A stretch of DNA of 64,000 nt from Fredinandcohnia onubensis (GTDB lineage Bacteria; Bacillota; Bacilli; Bacillales; Bacillaceae_L). A program made the translations under genes and the position numbers. Shown one piece after another: positions 17,186 through 26,166 of the stretch. Within the stretch, counting starts at the first letter, position 1, and each line of letters starts with the position of its first letter. The notes under the pieces were generated by a model. That model saw only the letters and a list, made by a program, of their open reading frames with translations. It was not told the DNA's origin and did not search any database. The stretch covers positions 130,379 to 194,378 of the forward strand of contig NZ_JAPSKV010000006.1 of NCBI RefSeq assembly GCF_031181385.1, read 5' to 3'.

Positions 17186-19570
17186 ATGATCCAAAGCATT
17201 AAAAGAGCTGCAGTTCTTGGTTCGGGAGTTATGGGATCAGGTATCGCTGCACACTTAGCAAATATCGGAATACCCACATTACTATTAGATATTGTTCCTC
17301 GTGAACTTTTAGAAGTAGAAAAAAAGAAAGGGTTTACATTTGAGGATAAACAAGTTCGAAATCGTCTAAGTGATTCAGCAGTACAAAAGTTGTTGAAACA
17401 AAAGCCAGCACCGCTTACTTCTAAGGAAAACATTGCTCTAATCACAACTGGGAACTTTGAAGATGATATGGCAAAGCTTTCAGAGGTTGACTGGATTATT
17501 GAAGTGGTTGTTGAAAACCTTGAAATTAAGAAAAAGGTTTTTAACCAAATCGATCATGTGAGAAAGCCAGGAAGCATTGTGAGCTCTAATACATCTGGTA
17601 TTTCGGTTGAGGCTATGGCTGAAGGACGTTCAGAAGACTTTCAGAAGCATTTTTTAGGAACACACTTCTTCAACCCACCTCGTTATTTAAAATTGCTTGA
17701 AGTGATTCCAACAAAAAACACAAGCCCAGAAGTACTCTCTTTTATGAAAACATTTGGTGAAGATGTACTTGGAAAAGGAGTCGTTGAAGCGAAGGATACC
17801 CCGAACTTCATCGCAAACAGGATTGGAACATATGGGTTGCTTGTTACCGTTCGTGAAATGCTAAAAGGCGGATATAGCATAGGAGAAGTAGACTCAGTTA
17901 CAGGCCCAATGATTGGACGTCCGAAGAGCGCAACATTCCGCACCCTCGATGTCGTGGGGCTAGATACATTTATACACGTGGCCAATAATGTTTATGAACA
18001 AGTTGAGGGAGCAGAAAAAGAAGTTTTCGATGTTCCTGACTTTATGAAAGCCATGCTGGAAAAAGGGTGGTTGGGAAGCAAATCAGGGCAAGGCTTCTTC
18101 CTGAAAAAAGGTAAGGAGATCTTAGAATTAAACCCTGAAACTCTCCAATACCAAGAGAGAAAGAAGCTACAAACTCCAGTTACAGCTTCGATTAAGCAAG
18201 TGAAAGGAACAGCGAATAAGTTAAAAACTCTTTTATACGCGGAGGATCGTGCCGGAAAGCTATTATGGAATATTACAAGCCCAGCACTTATCTATTCAGC
18301 CGCTCTTTTAACTGAAATTGCAGATGACATCGTTGCCATAGATGAGGCAATGAAGTGGGGCTTCGGCTGGCAATTAGGTCCATTTGAAACATGGGATGCA
18401 ATCGGCCTTGAAAAATCTGTGAAGAAGATGGAAGCAGAAGGTGCCAAAGTGCCAGCGTGGATTAAAGAAATGCTAGCAAATGGACATACTTCGTTCTATA
18501 AAAAAGAAAATGGTTCTGTCTCTTATTATCATAACGGTGAGTACAAAGCAGTAAAGGTGAATCCAAAGAATATAAATATCAAGACATTAAAAGAAACAAA
18601 TGGTGTCATTAAGAAAAATAGTGGTGCTAGTTTAATAGATTTAGGCGATGATGTTGCCCTTTTAGAATTTACATCACCGAATAATGCAATCGGTTTCGAT
18701 ATTATTCAGATGATCAATTACTCAATTGATGAAGTAGCAAAAAACTATAAAGGCTTAGTGATTGGTAACCAGGCGAAAAATTTCTGTGTCGGTGCTAACC
18801 TTGCGATGATCTTAATGGAAGCACAGGATGACAATTTTTATGATATCGAACTTGTTGTTCGTCAGTTCCAACAAGCAATGATGAATATCAAATATAGTGA
18901 AAAACCAGTGGTCGTAGCACCTTTTGGCATGACGCTTGGTGGAGGAGCAGAAATCTGTTTACCTGCTGCTAAGGTTCAAGCTTCAAGTGAAACCTATATG
19001 GGGCTAGTAGAGGTTGGGGTAGGTGTAATCCCTGGCGGTGGTGGAAATAAAGAGCTTTACATTAACCATCTTCAAGGAATGCCAGCAGGAGTAGAGGTGA
19101 ATCTTCAAAATGTCGCAAACAAAGTATTCGAAACAATAGCCATGGCGAAGGTTTCAACATCAGCCGATGAAGCACGTACGAATAATTTCTTAACAAAAGA
19201 AGACGGCATCAGCTTCAATGGAGATCACCTCATCCATGATGCGAAACAATCAGTGCTAGCATTGTCCGCACAAGGGTATAAAGCTCCAGTACGTAAGAAG
19301 GTACCGGTTGTTGGTGAGTCAGGATACGCAACCTTGTTATTAGGTGCACAAGCAATGAAATACTCTGGTTACATTTCAGACCATGACCTAAAGATCGCGA
19401 AAAAGCTTGCTTGGGTACTTGCAGGTGGAAATGTTCCATATGGTACTGAGGTAGATGAACAATACTTATTAGACATTGAACGTGAAGCATTCCTTAGCCT
19501 TGTTGGTGAGCCAAAGACGCAAGCCAGAATGCAACACATGCTTGTAAAAGGAAAACCATTACGTAACTAA
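17186..19570 (+). CDS. fadN: 3-hydroxyacyl-CoA dehydrogenase / enoyl-CoA hydratase FadN
   Basis: A 794-residue bifunctional beta-oxidation enzyme. The order is dehydrogenase first: NAD-binding [12 protein letters not shown] (about residues 11-22), the [15 protein letters not shown] and ANRIGTYG segments of the 3HCDH domains (to about 410), then a crotonase domain in the C-terminal half with the oxyanion-hole segments [10 protein letters not shown] (about 530) and [13 protein letters not shown] (about 580). This is the Bacillus FadN arrangement, reversed relative to E. coli FadB. The start has AAGGAGG. It is the first gene after the FadR site and forms the multienzyme pathway with FadA and FadE. 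Confidence 0.96.
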   Translation: MIQSIKRAAVLGSGVMGSGIAAHLANIGIPTLLLDIVPRELLEVEKKKGFTFEDKQVRNRLSDSAVQKLLKQKPAPLTSKENIALITTGNFEDDMAKLSEVDWIIEVVVENLEIKKKVFNQIDHVRKPGSIVSSNTSGISVEAMAEGRSEDFQKHFLGTHFFNPPRYLKLLEVIPTKNTSPEVLSFMKTFGEDVLGKGVVEAKDTPNFIANRIGTYGLLVTVREMLKGGYSIGEVDSVTGPMIGRPKSATFRTLDVVGLDTFIHVANNVYEQVEGAEKEVFDVPDFMKAMLEKGWLGSKSGQGFFLKKGKEILELNPETLQYQERKKLQTPVTASIKQVKGTANKLKTLLYAEDRAGKLLWNITSPALIYSAALLTEIADDIVAIDEAMKWGFGWQLGPFETWDAIGLEKSVKKMEAEGAKVPAWIKEMLANGHTSFYKKENGSVSYYHNGEYKAVKVNPKNINIKTLKETNGVIKKNSGASLIDLGDDVALLEFTSPNNAIGFDIIQMINYSIDEVAKNYKGLVIGNQAKNFCVGANLAMILMEAQDDNFYDIELVVRQFQQAMMNIKYSEKPVVVAPFGMTLGGGAEICLPAAKVQASSETYMGLVEVGVGVIPGGGGNKELYINHLQGMPAGVEVNLQNVANKVFETIAMAKVSTSADEARTNNFLTKEDGISFNGDHLIHDAKQSVLALSAQGYKAPVRKKVPVVGESGYATLLLGAQAMKYSGYISDHDLKIAKKLAWVLAGGNVPYGTEVDEQYLLDIEREAFLSLVGEPKTQARMQHMLVKGKPLRN

Positions 19571-19585
19571 ACATATATGTTCTAA

Positions 19586-19608
19586 GGAGATTGGATACTT
19601 CAATCTCC
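19586..19608 (+). other. intercistronic hairpin fadN-fadA
   Basis: GGAGATTG and CAATCTCC form a perfect 8-bp stem with a 7-nt loop and no U tail, 16 bp after the fadN stop. It is not a typical terminator and may affect mRNA stability or processing. Confidence 0.55.
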
Positions 19609-19638
19609 TGCTCGGTTAAAAAGTTAGGAGGGAATGTG

Positions 19639-20817
19639 TTGAGAGAAGCAGTCATCGTAGCGGGTGCGAGAACACCTGTTGGTAAAGCGAAAAAAGGTAC
19701 ACTTGCAAATGTTAGACCAGATGATTTAGGAGCACTAGTTGTAAAAGAAACATTAAAACGAGCAGGTAATTATGAAGGAAATATTGATGATTTAATCATC
19801 GGATGTGCAATGCCTGAAGCAGAACAGGGCTTAAATATGGCAAGAAATATTGGGGCATTAGCAGGACTGTCGCATACAGTTCCGGCAATTACGATCAATC
19901 GTTATTGTTCATCTGGTCTTCAATCGATTGCCTATGCAGCAGAAAAAATAATGATAGGACATTCTGATACAGCAATTGCAGGTGGAGCAGAATCTATGAG
20001 TCTAGTACCAATGATGGGCCATGTTATCCGTCCGAATGCAAGGCTTGCGGAAACAGCACCTGAATACTATATGGGAATGGGCCATACAGCAGAGCAGGTA
20101 GCGGTAAAATACGGTGTAAGTCGTGAAGATCAAGACGCTTTTGCTGTAAGAAGTCATCAAAGGGCAGCAGCAGCAATTAAAGCGGGTAAGTTTGTGGATG
20201 AGATTGTTCCAGTAGACGTTACCCTTCGTCATGTGGATGCAAATAATAAATTAGTAGAAAAACATGTCCTTTTCTCTCAGGATGAAGGCGTCCGAGAAGA
20301 TACAAATCTTGAAGTGCTTGCAAAATTAAGACCAGCGTTCTCAGTGACTGGTTCTGTTACAGCAGGAAATGCTTCACAAACAAGTGATGGTGCAGCTGCT
20401 GTAATGGTGATGGACCGTGAAAAAGCAACGAGCCTTGGCTTGACTCCATTCGTGAAGTTTAGATCGTTTGCCGTTGCTGGAGTTCCACCAGAAGTTATGG
20501 GGATTGGTCCAGTTGCAGCGATTCCAAAGGCACTTAAAATGGCAGGGCTTGAGCTCTCAGATATTGGGTTATTTGAGTTAAACGAAGCATTTGCGTCTCA
20601 GTCTCTTCAAGTTATTCGTGAATTAGGACTTGATGAAGAAAAAGTAAACGTAAATGGTGGAGCAATCGCACTTGGTCATCCACTTGGATGTTCAGGAGCA
20701 AAATTAACACTTACATTGATGAATGAAATGAAGCGTCGTAATGTACAATTTGGTGTTGTCACAATGTGTATCGGTGGCGGAATGGGAGCTGCCGGAGTAT
20801 TTGAATTACTAGCTTAA
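19639..20817 (+). CDS. fadA: acetyl-CoA acyltransferase (thiolase) FadA
   Basis: A 392-residue degradative thiolase that cleaves 3-ketoacyl-CoA. TTG 19639 is chosen as start because AGGAGG lies eight bases upstream and this gives the family N-terminus [14 protein letters not shown]; the adjacent GTG 19636 is too near the site, and upstream codons are not conserved in character. The nucleophile is C90 (NRYCSSG); the GHPLG His and the second Cys in [12 protein letters not shown] complete the active site. It is preceded and followed by intercistronic hairpins in the fadN-A-E unit. Confidence 0.95.
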   Translation: MREAVIVAGARTPVGKAKKGTLANVRPDDLGALVVKETLKRAGNYEGNIDDLIIGCAMPEAEQGLNMARNIGALAGLSHTVPAITINRYCSSGLQSIAYAAEKIMIGHSDTAIAGGAESMSLVPMMGHVIRPNARLAETAPEYYMGMGHTAEQVAVKYGVSREDQDAFAVRSHQRAAAAIKAGKFVDEIVPVDVTLRHVDANNKLVEKHVLFSQDEGVREDTNLEVLAKLRPAFSVTGSVTAGNASQTSDGAAAVMVMDREKATSLGLTPFVKFRSFAVAGVPPEVMGIGPVAAIPKALKMAGLELSDIGLFELNEAFASQSLQVIRELGLDEEKVNVNGGAIALGHPLGCSGAKLTLTLMNEMKRRNVQFGVVTMCIGGGMGAAGVFELLA

Positions 20818-20824
20818 AAAATAT

Positions 20825-20843
20825 GGCTAACAAAGAGTTAGCC
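20825..20843 (+). other. intercistronic hairpin fadA-fadE
   Basis: GGCTAAC and GTTAGCC form a 7-bp stem with a 5-nt loop just after the fadA stop, without a T run. Like the hairpin before fadA, it probably does not end transcription. Confidence 0.5.
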
Positions 20844-20872
20844 TCGGAATAAAACTTTTAGGGGGAAACAAA

Positions 20873-22657
20873 ATGTCAAATGCAACTGATAAAGTCGTTT
20901 TAGGTGGGGGCTTTTTAATCGAAGATCTTGAAGCAGATCGTGTCTTCACACCGGAAGATTATACAGATGAACATAAAATGATTGCAAAAACTACAGAAGA
21001 CTATGTAGCAAACGAAGTTCTTCCACAGGTTGAGCAACTTGAAAACCATGAATTTGATCGCTCAGTAAAATTATTGAAAAGTGCAGGAGACCTTGGACTA
21101 TTAGGTGTAGACGTACCAGAAGAGTACGGTGGATTAGGTCTAGACAAAGTTAGCTCTGCTTTAATTGCTGAAAAAATGGCAAGAGCCGGTGGATTCTCAA
21201 TTTCGCATGGAGCACATGTTGGAATTGGTTCACTTCCAATTGTTCTCTTTGGTAATGAAGAGCAAAAACAAAAGTATCTTCCTAAATTAGCTACAGGTGA
21301 GCTTCTAGCGGCATATGCGTTAACAGAGCCAGGTTCAGGTTCTGACGCTCTAGGTGCAAAGACGACTGCAAAATTAAATGCAGAAGGGACGCACTATGTA
21401 TTAAATGGTGAAAAGCAATGGATTACAAATGCTGGCTTTGCTGATGTATTTGTAGTCTATGCAAAAATAGATGGCGATAAATTTTCGGCGTTCATTGTTG
21501 AACGTGAGTTTCCTGGCGTATCAACTGGTGCTGAAGAAAAGAAAATGGGGATCAAGAGTTCCTCAACACGTACACTAATTCTAGAAGATGCACAGGTACC
21601 TGTGGAAAACCTTTTAGGTGAAGTTGGCCGTGGTCACATAATTGCCTTTAATATTTTAAATATCGGCCGTTATAAGCTGGGTGTAGGTGCAGTTGGCGGT
21701 GCTAAGAGTGCGTTTGAACTTGCAGTAAAATATGCAAACCAACGACAACAATTTAAAACGCCAATTTCAAAATTTGGTTTAATCCAGGAAAAATTAGCGA
21801 ATATGGCATCAAAGATTTATGCGGCTGAATCCAGCGTGTATCGTACTGTTGGATATTTTGAAGACCGTATGGGCCAATTATCCGAAGAGGAAGTAAAGAA
21901 TGGTAAAGAAGTTGCTAAATCAATTGCTGAATATGCAATAGAGTGTTCGATTAATAAATTCTTCAACACTGAAGTATTAGATTATGTAGTTGATGAAGGT
22001 GTACAAATCCATGGAGGCTATGGATTTATGCAGGAATACGAAATCGAAAGAGCATACCGTGATTCTCGTATTAACCGTATTTTTGAAGGAACAAATGAAA
22101 TCAACCGTCTACTCGTTCCTGGAACTTTCTTACGTAAAGCATTAAAAGGGGAATTACCTTTACTGGAAAAAGCAACACAGCTTCAAGAGGAGCTAATGAT
22201 GCTGATGCCTGAAGAGGTGGGTGATGGCGTTCTAGAACAAGAGAAATTCCTAGTTCGCAATGCAAAGAAGATCGGCCTTATGATTGCTGGACTTGCAGCG
22301 CAAAAATTTGGTCCTAAGCTTGAGAAAGAACAAGAAATTCTGGCAAATATTGCCGACATTGCTGCAAATATTTATGCGATGGAATCTGTGGTTCTTCGTA
22401 CAGAAAAAGCAATCATAAAATCAGGTGAAGATAAAAATCAACAAAAGATCCTTTACACTCAAGTATTTGTTCAAGAAGCATTTAATGAGATTGAAGCTCA
22501 TGCTAAAGAAACACTTGTAGCGACAGAAGAAGGCGATGTTTTACGGATGATGACATCTGCACTACGTAAATTAACTCGTCATACACCTGTGAATGTAATT
22601 GCGAAAAAACGTGCAATTGCAGCTACACTTATTGAAGCTGAAAAATACACTGTGTAA
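20873..22657 (+). CDS. fadE: acyl-CoA dehydrogenase FadE
   Basis: A 594-residue FAD-dependent acyl-CoA dehydrogenase, the first oxidation step of beta-oxidation. Family motifs YALTEPGSGSDA (about 159-170) and GYGFMQEYEIERAYRDSR, with the likely catalytic Glu in IFEGTNE, are present. It is about 200 residues longer than canonical enzymes: the C-terminal extension (from about 410) is a second helical region, as in the Bacillus FadE/YusJ and VLCAD-type enzymes. The start has AGGGGGAAAC. It is last in the fad unit, before a terminator. Electrons should go to an electron-transfer flavoprotein encoded elsewhere. Confidence 0.95.
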   Translation: MSNATDKVVLGGGFLIEDLEADRVFTPEDYTDEHKMIAKTTEDYVANEVLPQVEQLENHEFDRSVKLLKSAGDLGLLGVDVPEEYGGLGLDKVSSALIAEKMARAGGFSISHGAHVGIGSLPIVLFGNEEQKQKYLPKLATGELLAAYALTEPGSGSDALGAKTTAKLNAEGTHYVLNGEKQWITNAGFADVFVVYAKIDGDKFSAFIVEREFPGVSTGAEEKKMGIKSSSTRTLILEDAQVPVENLLGEVGRGHIIAFNILNIGRYKLGVGAVGGAKSAFELAVKYANQRQQFKTPISKFGLIQEKLANMASKIYAAESSVYRTVGYFEDRMGQLSEEEVKNGKEVAKSIAEYAIECSINKFFNTEVLDYVVDEGVQIHGGYGFMQEYEIERAYRDSRINRIFEGTNEINRLLVPGTFLRKALKGELPLLEKATQLQEELMMLMPEEVGDGVLEQEKFLVRNAKKIGLMIAGLAAQKFGPKLEKEQEILANIADIAANIYAMESVVLRTEKAIIKSGEDKNQQKILYTQVFVQEAFNEIEAHAKETLVATEEGDVLRMMTSALRKLTRHTPVNVIAKKRAIAATLIEAEKYTV

Positions 22658-22680
22658 TTTAAAACCGAACGGCGAGAAAT

Positions 22681-22706
22681 AGCTCCTATATATAGGGGCT
22701 TTTTTT
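22681..22706 (+). terminator. terminator of the fad unit
   Basis: AGCTCCTA pairs with TAGGGGCT (one G-U, TATA loop), followed by a run of T. Confidence 0.8.
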
Positions 22707-22850
22707 CTTAAATGAAAGAGTAATTTCTTTATTAAGCAGGATAAACGGGAAATGCGTCGAAATTAATCCTTGGAATATAGAGAATCATTGTTATTTCAAA
22801 ATTTTATATGTTAAAATATTTAGGTAGTATGTTGTAGGGGTGGTGAGAAT

Positions 22851-23210
22851 ATGGCTTTAACATTTTACTGGTATCCAAAATGTGGAACCTGTCGAAAAGC
22901 GAAAAAATGGCTTGAGGAACATCAGGTTGCTTTTGAGGAAATACATATTGTGGAGAATCCCCCATCAAAAGAGCAGTTAAGAGAAATGTACCAAAACAGT
23001 GGATTGGAATTAAAGAAATTCTTCAATACGAGTGGTCAAAAATACCGCGAACTTGGATTAAAGGACAAAGTAGGTACAGCCTCCGAGGATGAATTGTTAG
23101 AACTTTTAGCCTCTGATGGTATGCTAATTAAGCGCCCCCTCACAAGCGATGGTAAGAAGGTAACTGTTGGTTTTAATGAGGCGCAGTTTGAAGGCACTTG
23201 GGCAAAATAA
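22851..23210 (+). CDS. yusI: ArsC/Spx-family thioredoxin-fold protein YusI
   Basis: A 119-residue protein of the ArsC/Spx/MgsR family with the redox motif C11-G-T-C14 in a thioredoxin fold and the family elements KKFFNTSG, LLASDGMLIKRPL and VGF. It matches B. subtilis YusI closely by memory. Arsenate reductase activity is not implied: the residues needed for RNA polymerase binding (Spx) or arsenate reduction cannot be assigned from here. The start has TAGGGGTGG. Monocistronic. Confidence 0.9.
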   Translation: MALTFYWYPKCGTCRKAKKWLEEHQVAFEEIHIVENPPSKEQLREMYQNSGLELKKFFNTSGQKYRELGLKDKVGTASEDELLELLASDGMLIKRPLTSDGKKVTVGFNEAQFEGTWAK

Positions 23211-23320
23211 ATCGGATGAAAGACCTTAATAAAGGACTTTTACATAATCCATTTTGTTGAAATTATTCATCAAAATGCACACTAATTATTTCATAATATC
23301 GAATTAATGGAGGGTACAAG

Positions 23321-23704
23321 ATGAGCACGCCAAAAGAATTACGTTATTCTGAAGAACATGAATGGGTGAAAGTCGAAGGGGAAAAAGTACGTATTGGGAT
23401 TACAGATTTTGCACAATCTGAGTTAGGTGATATCGTATTCGTTGAACTGCCAGAGGTAGGCGATGAAATACAAGCAGATGAGCCATTCGGTAGTGTTGAA
23501 TCTGTTAAAACAGTTTCTGAACTTTATGCACCTATCAGTGGTAAAGTTGTAGAAATAAATGAAGACCTTGATGATAGCCCAGAATTCGTAAATGAATCTC
23601 CATATGAAAAAGCATGGATGATCGTAATTGAGCCTGCAAATGCTGGTGATATTGAAAACCTAATGACAGCTGAGCAATATGAAGAAATGATAAAAGAAGA
23701 CTAA
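23321..23704 (+). CDS. gcvH: glycine cleavage system H protein
   Basis: A 127-residue lipoyl carrier. The lipoylated Lys is K63 in [13 protein letters not shown], within a biotinyl/lipoyl-type beta barrel. Besides shuttling aminomethyl groups in glycine cleavage, GcvH in Bacillus is the obligatory acceptor from which lipoyl groups are passed to other dehydrogenases by LipL. The lipoyl synthase lipA is 23 kb away in this window. The start has ATGGAGGG. The other gcv genes are not here, as in B. subtilis. Confidence 0.97.
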   Translation: MSTPKELRYSEEHEWVKVEGEKVRIGITDFAQSELGDIVFVELPEVGDEIQADEPFGSVESVKTVSELYAPISGKVVEINEDLDDSPEFVNESPYEKAWMIVIEPANAGDIENLMTAEQYEEMIKED

Positions 23705-23718
23705 TCTTTTTATTAAAG

Positions 23719-23757
23719 GAGCCGAAAACAGGAAAATTCCTATCGGCTCTTTTATTT
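23719..23757 (+). terminator. terminator after gcvH
   Basis: Outer GAGCCGA/TCGGCTC and inner AGGAA/TTCCT stems form a long hairpin followed by TTTTATTTTTTT. Confidence 0.85.
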
Positions 23758-23847
23758 TTTTCCATACTTGTGAGGACATTGACAAACAGAATGAAGTTTC
23801 TCTTAATGGACACTCTAAAATTAAATACCGATGGAAGGGTGTTCGTA

Positions 23848-24093
23848 ATGGTATTGAAACATACTCGAATTGAAGTGACTGACCGAGTGGTTGGTAAGCT
23901 TGGAGATAACGAAATGAAATTATATGTTGAAAAAGAACCAATTGGAAAAATTCGATTTACAAATGAAGGGGCTCAATATGAATTAAAGCAGGGGTACGAG
24001 CAAGAGGAGAGTAAAATTTTCACTTATGCTGATATACCTACTAACCCAGATATGAAATATGTAGATTGTGATGATGAAAATGGTTGGTGTTAA
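23848..24093 (+). CDS. yusG: small YusG-like protein
   Basis: An 81-residue acidic protein with three Cys-free strands and a C-terminal CDDENGWC tail. The ATG 23848 has GAAGGGTG eight bases upstream; a longer frame from 23770 has no site. Position between gcvH and yusF matches B. subtilis yusG. Function is unknown. The two C-terminal cysteines and acidic residues could bind a metal, but this is speculation. It has its own terminator. Confidence 0.8.
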   Translation: MVLKHTRIEVTDRVVGKLGDNEMKLYVEKEPIGKIRFTNEGAQYELKQGYEQEESKIFTYADIPTNPDMKYVDCDDENGWC

Positions 24094-24122
24094 GACAGTG
24101 GAAACCCACTGTCTTTTTTTCC
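24094..24122 (+). terminator. terminator after yusG
   Basis: GACAGTGG/CCACTGTC, 8-bp stem with AAAC loop and nine T, starting at the stop codon. Confidence 0.9.
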
Positions 24123-24240
24123 CTATTGTTTCCTAATGATTCACCAAAATATAATCTTCGCTATAAAATGAAGGAAAAGCAGTTGTACACATCGAAGAAG
24201 TATATAACAGATTAATGTACACTTGAAACAAGGTGATGAA

Positions 24241-24594
24241 ATGGTGGCTTTTGACGATATTGAAAAAGTAATCATTGTTGAGGGGAGAACAGATAAAAAG
24301 AAAGTCGAAACGGTTGTGAATGAACCCGTTGAGATTATTTGTACCAACGGAACGATTAGTATCTCCAAACTCGATGAATTGATTGAACATTTGTTTAATA
24401 AAGATGTTTATATTTTAGTGGATGCCGACAGTGCAGGAAATAAGCTTAGAAAACAGTTTAAACGCGAATTTCCAGAAGCACGGCATTTGTTTATCGATAA
24501 AATGTATCGCGAGGTTGCGACTGCCCCTGAACAACATATTGCAACGGTTCTTCTTTCAGCAAACATTGATGTGCACGCTGAATACTTACTGTAG
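24241..24594 (+). CDS. yusF: toprim domain protein YusF
   Basis: A 117-residue stand-alone toprim domain of the small-primase/RNase M5-like group. The glutamate motif is IIVEGRTD (about residues 10-17) and the DxD motif is LVDADSAG (about 59-66). Such domains are found in primases, topoisomerases and ribonuclease M5; B. subtilis YusF has no settled role. The ATG at 24241 follows AAGGTGAT by three bases after its last T; an ATG six codons earlier has no site. It lies between yusG and yusE, as in B. subtilis. Confidence 0.87.
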   Translation: MVAFDDIEKVIIVEGRTDKKKVETVVNEPVEIICTNGTISISKLDELIEHLFNKDVYILVDADSAGNKLRKQFKREFPEARHLFIDKMYREVATAPEQHIATVLLSANIDVHAEYLL

Positions 24595-24675
24595 TGCAAA
24601 GTGTGAATCCTATACTTTTTCAAAAAATATGGTAAAATAAACAACAATTAAGATGATAAAAAGGTTGTAGTAAAG

Positions 24676-24981
24676 ATGATGGAATGGAATGAACACGAAA
24701 TTGACACTCACCTTACGAACACGGGGGAGTTTTGGCTTTATTTATTTACACCGATGTGCGGAACCTGTCAGGTAGCTTCAAAAATGATGACTGTCGTCGA
24801 TGAATTGTTACCAAACGTAATAATCGGTAAGAGTGATCTGAATTATTTACCAAAAAAGGCAATTGATTGGCAAATCGAAAGTGTTCCTTGTTTAATGCAT
24901 GTAAAAGAAGGAAAAGTTGCGAAAAAGTATTATGCCTTTCACTCAGTTCCTTACTTAGTTGAAATCTTATCAAAGAAATAA
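24676..24981 (+). CDS. yusE: thioredoxin-like protein YusE
   Basis: A 101-residue thioredoxin-fold protein with CGTC at C28-C31 and the cis-Pro segment SVPCLMH. The first of two adjacent ATG codons is taken; the second is equally possible, and the upstream site (AAAGGTTG) is weak. The active-site dipeptide Gly-Thr differs from the Gly-Pro of true thioredoxins, and this protein keeps the YusE signature YTPMCGTCQxASKM-like. It may be a bacillithiol or thiol-disulfide exchange partner, but no client is known. Confidence 0.88.
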   Translation: MMEWNEHEIDTHLTNTGEFWLYLFTPMCGTCQVASKMMTVVDELLPNVIIGKSDLNYLPKKAIDWQIESVPCLMHVKEGKVAKKYYAFHSVPYLVEILSKK

Positions 24982-24982
24982 G

Positions 24983-25017
24983 CCCAGGAATGTTGATATC
25001 AGCATTCTTGGGTTTTT
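24983..25017 (+). terminator. terminator after yusE
   Basis: CCCAGGAATG pairs with CATTCTTGGG (10 bp, one G-U, 10-nt loop), then TTTTT. Confidence 0.85.
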
Positions 25018-25185
25018 GTTTTTGAACGAGTTAATGTTCTAGCCAAGGAAAATTTTAAACAAATTACCTAAAACAACTCCGGTTATCGTTTTTCATTGTA
25101 CTCATACTAAAAAGAGTACTATAAGTAAAAGGGAAAACTCATGAAATTTCTGCACGATATTTCTTAAAAGTTGGGGGAGACGTTC

Positions 25186-25965
25186 ATGGAGTCAATATGG
25201 CTTGAATATGCCTGGGCATTGTTAATTTTAATCGGCTTGGAAGGATTATTATCTGCCGACAATGCTCTAGTGCTAGCAATCATAGCCAAACATTTACCCG
25301 AAGAACAGAAAAAGAAGGCAATCAATTACGGAATACTCATGGCTTTTGTTTTCCGTTTTGGAGCACTCTTTGCTATTTCCTTTATTGCAAACGTTTGGCA
25401 AATACAAGCGATAGGAGCAGCTTATCTTCTTTATTTAGGATTAAAGCATATCATCCAAGCAAGGTTTGGCAAAGAAAATAAGAACATTCATAAGGATGAT
25501 GAAAAAGAGTCTGCTGGTAAAGGATTTTGGCCAACTGTAGGAAAGATCGCATTAGCGGATCTTGCTTTTGCTATTGATTCAATCTTAGCTGCGGTAGCTC
25601 TTGCACTTGGTCTCCCAGAATCACCTCTTGGCAATTTCGGTGGTATGGATGGAGGGCAATTCCTTGTTATTCTTCTTGGAGGTATTGCTGGCCTCGTCTT
25701 GATTAAGTTTGCTGCAACTTGGTTTGTGCAACTTCTTGAGAAACGTCCCGCATTGGAAACAACCGCATATGCAATTGTAGCCTGGGTCGGTGTCAAACTT
25801 GCTGTAATTACCCTTGCTCATGAGGATATTGGTATCTTAGATCATGATTTCCCTCATAGTACTGTTTGGACAATTATCTTCTATGGAGTATTAGTCGGTA
25901 TTGCATTACTTGGTTGGTTTGCGCCGAGTAATAAGAATAATTTACAAAACCGTGAAGCTTCTTAA
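25186..25965 (+). CDS. TerC family membrane protein (YceF/YkoY type)
   Basis: A 259-residue integral membrane protein with about seven helices. The ATG 25186 follows GGGGGAG; a TTG five codons upstream is part of that site. The family motif LEGLLSADNALVLA (about 18-31) and the second acidic helix ADLAFAIDSILAA (about 125-137) carry the intramembrane Asp residues. In Bacillus the related YceF and YkoY (MeeF, MeeY) load manganese onto secreted enzymes or export it. No yybP-ykoY riboswitch is seen upstream, only a GTACTC/GAGTAC inverted repeat (25098-25119). Confidence 0.9.
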   Translation: MESIWLEYAWALLILIGLEGLLSADNALVLAIIAKHLPEEQKKKAINYGILMAFVFRFGALFAISFIANVWQIQAIGAAYLLYLGLKHIIQARFGKENKNIHKDDEKESAGKGFWPTVGKIALADLAFAIDSILAAVALALGLPESPLGNFGGMDGGQFLVILLGGIAGLVLIKFAATWFVQLLEKRPALETTAYAIVAWVGVKLAVITLAHEDIGILDHDFPHSTVWTIIFYGVLVGIALLGWFAPSNKNNLQNREAS

Positions 25966-25985
25966 AAAGTAAATTCGTTTCTTTG

Positions 25986-26012
25986 ATGAACCGAAAGAGT
26001 GTTTCGCTTCAT
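25986..26012. other. hairpin before the TerC terminator
   Basis: ATGAA/TTCAT and CGAAA/TTTCG stack with one C-C mismatch around a GAGTG loop. It has no T run of its own and lies just before the terminator at 26024. Confidence 0.45.
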
Positions 26013-26023
26013 GTCTGTTAACT

Positions 26024-26051
26024 GCGATAATCCAATTGGATTATCGCTTTT
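26024..26051 (+). terminator. terminator of the TerC gene
   Basis: GCGATAATCC and GGATTATCGC form a perfect 10-bp stem with an AATT loop, followed by TTTTCTTT. Confidence 0.85.
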
Positions 26052-26089
26052 CTTTATTAAAAAAACACTTCTTTATATTATTCGATATA

Positions 26090-26117
26090 TTGCAATTTTT
26101 TTAAAAAGTTGTATGAT
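26090..26117 (+). promoter_or_regulatory. likely promoter of the MFS gene
   Basis: TTGCAA, 16-bp T/A-rich spacer, TATGAT, about 50 bp before the start codon. Confidence 0.5.
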
Positions 26118-26166
26118 ATTTAGGGAGTCGAAATATCATAATTATCATGGAGTTATAGGAGCACAT

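Noticed and set aside
25013-25185. yybP-ykoY manganese riboswitch before the TerC gene
   Set aside because: I looked for the conserved GGGGAGUA-type and GCUCA-type motifs; none is present.
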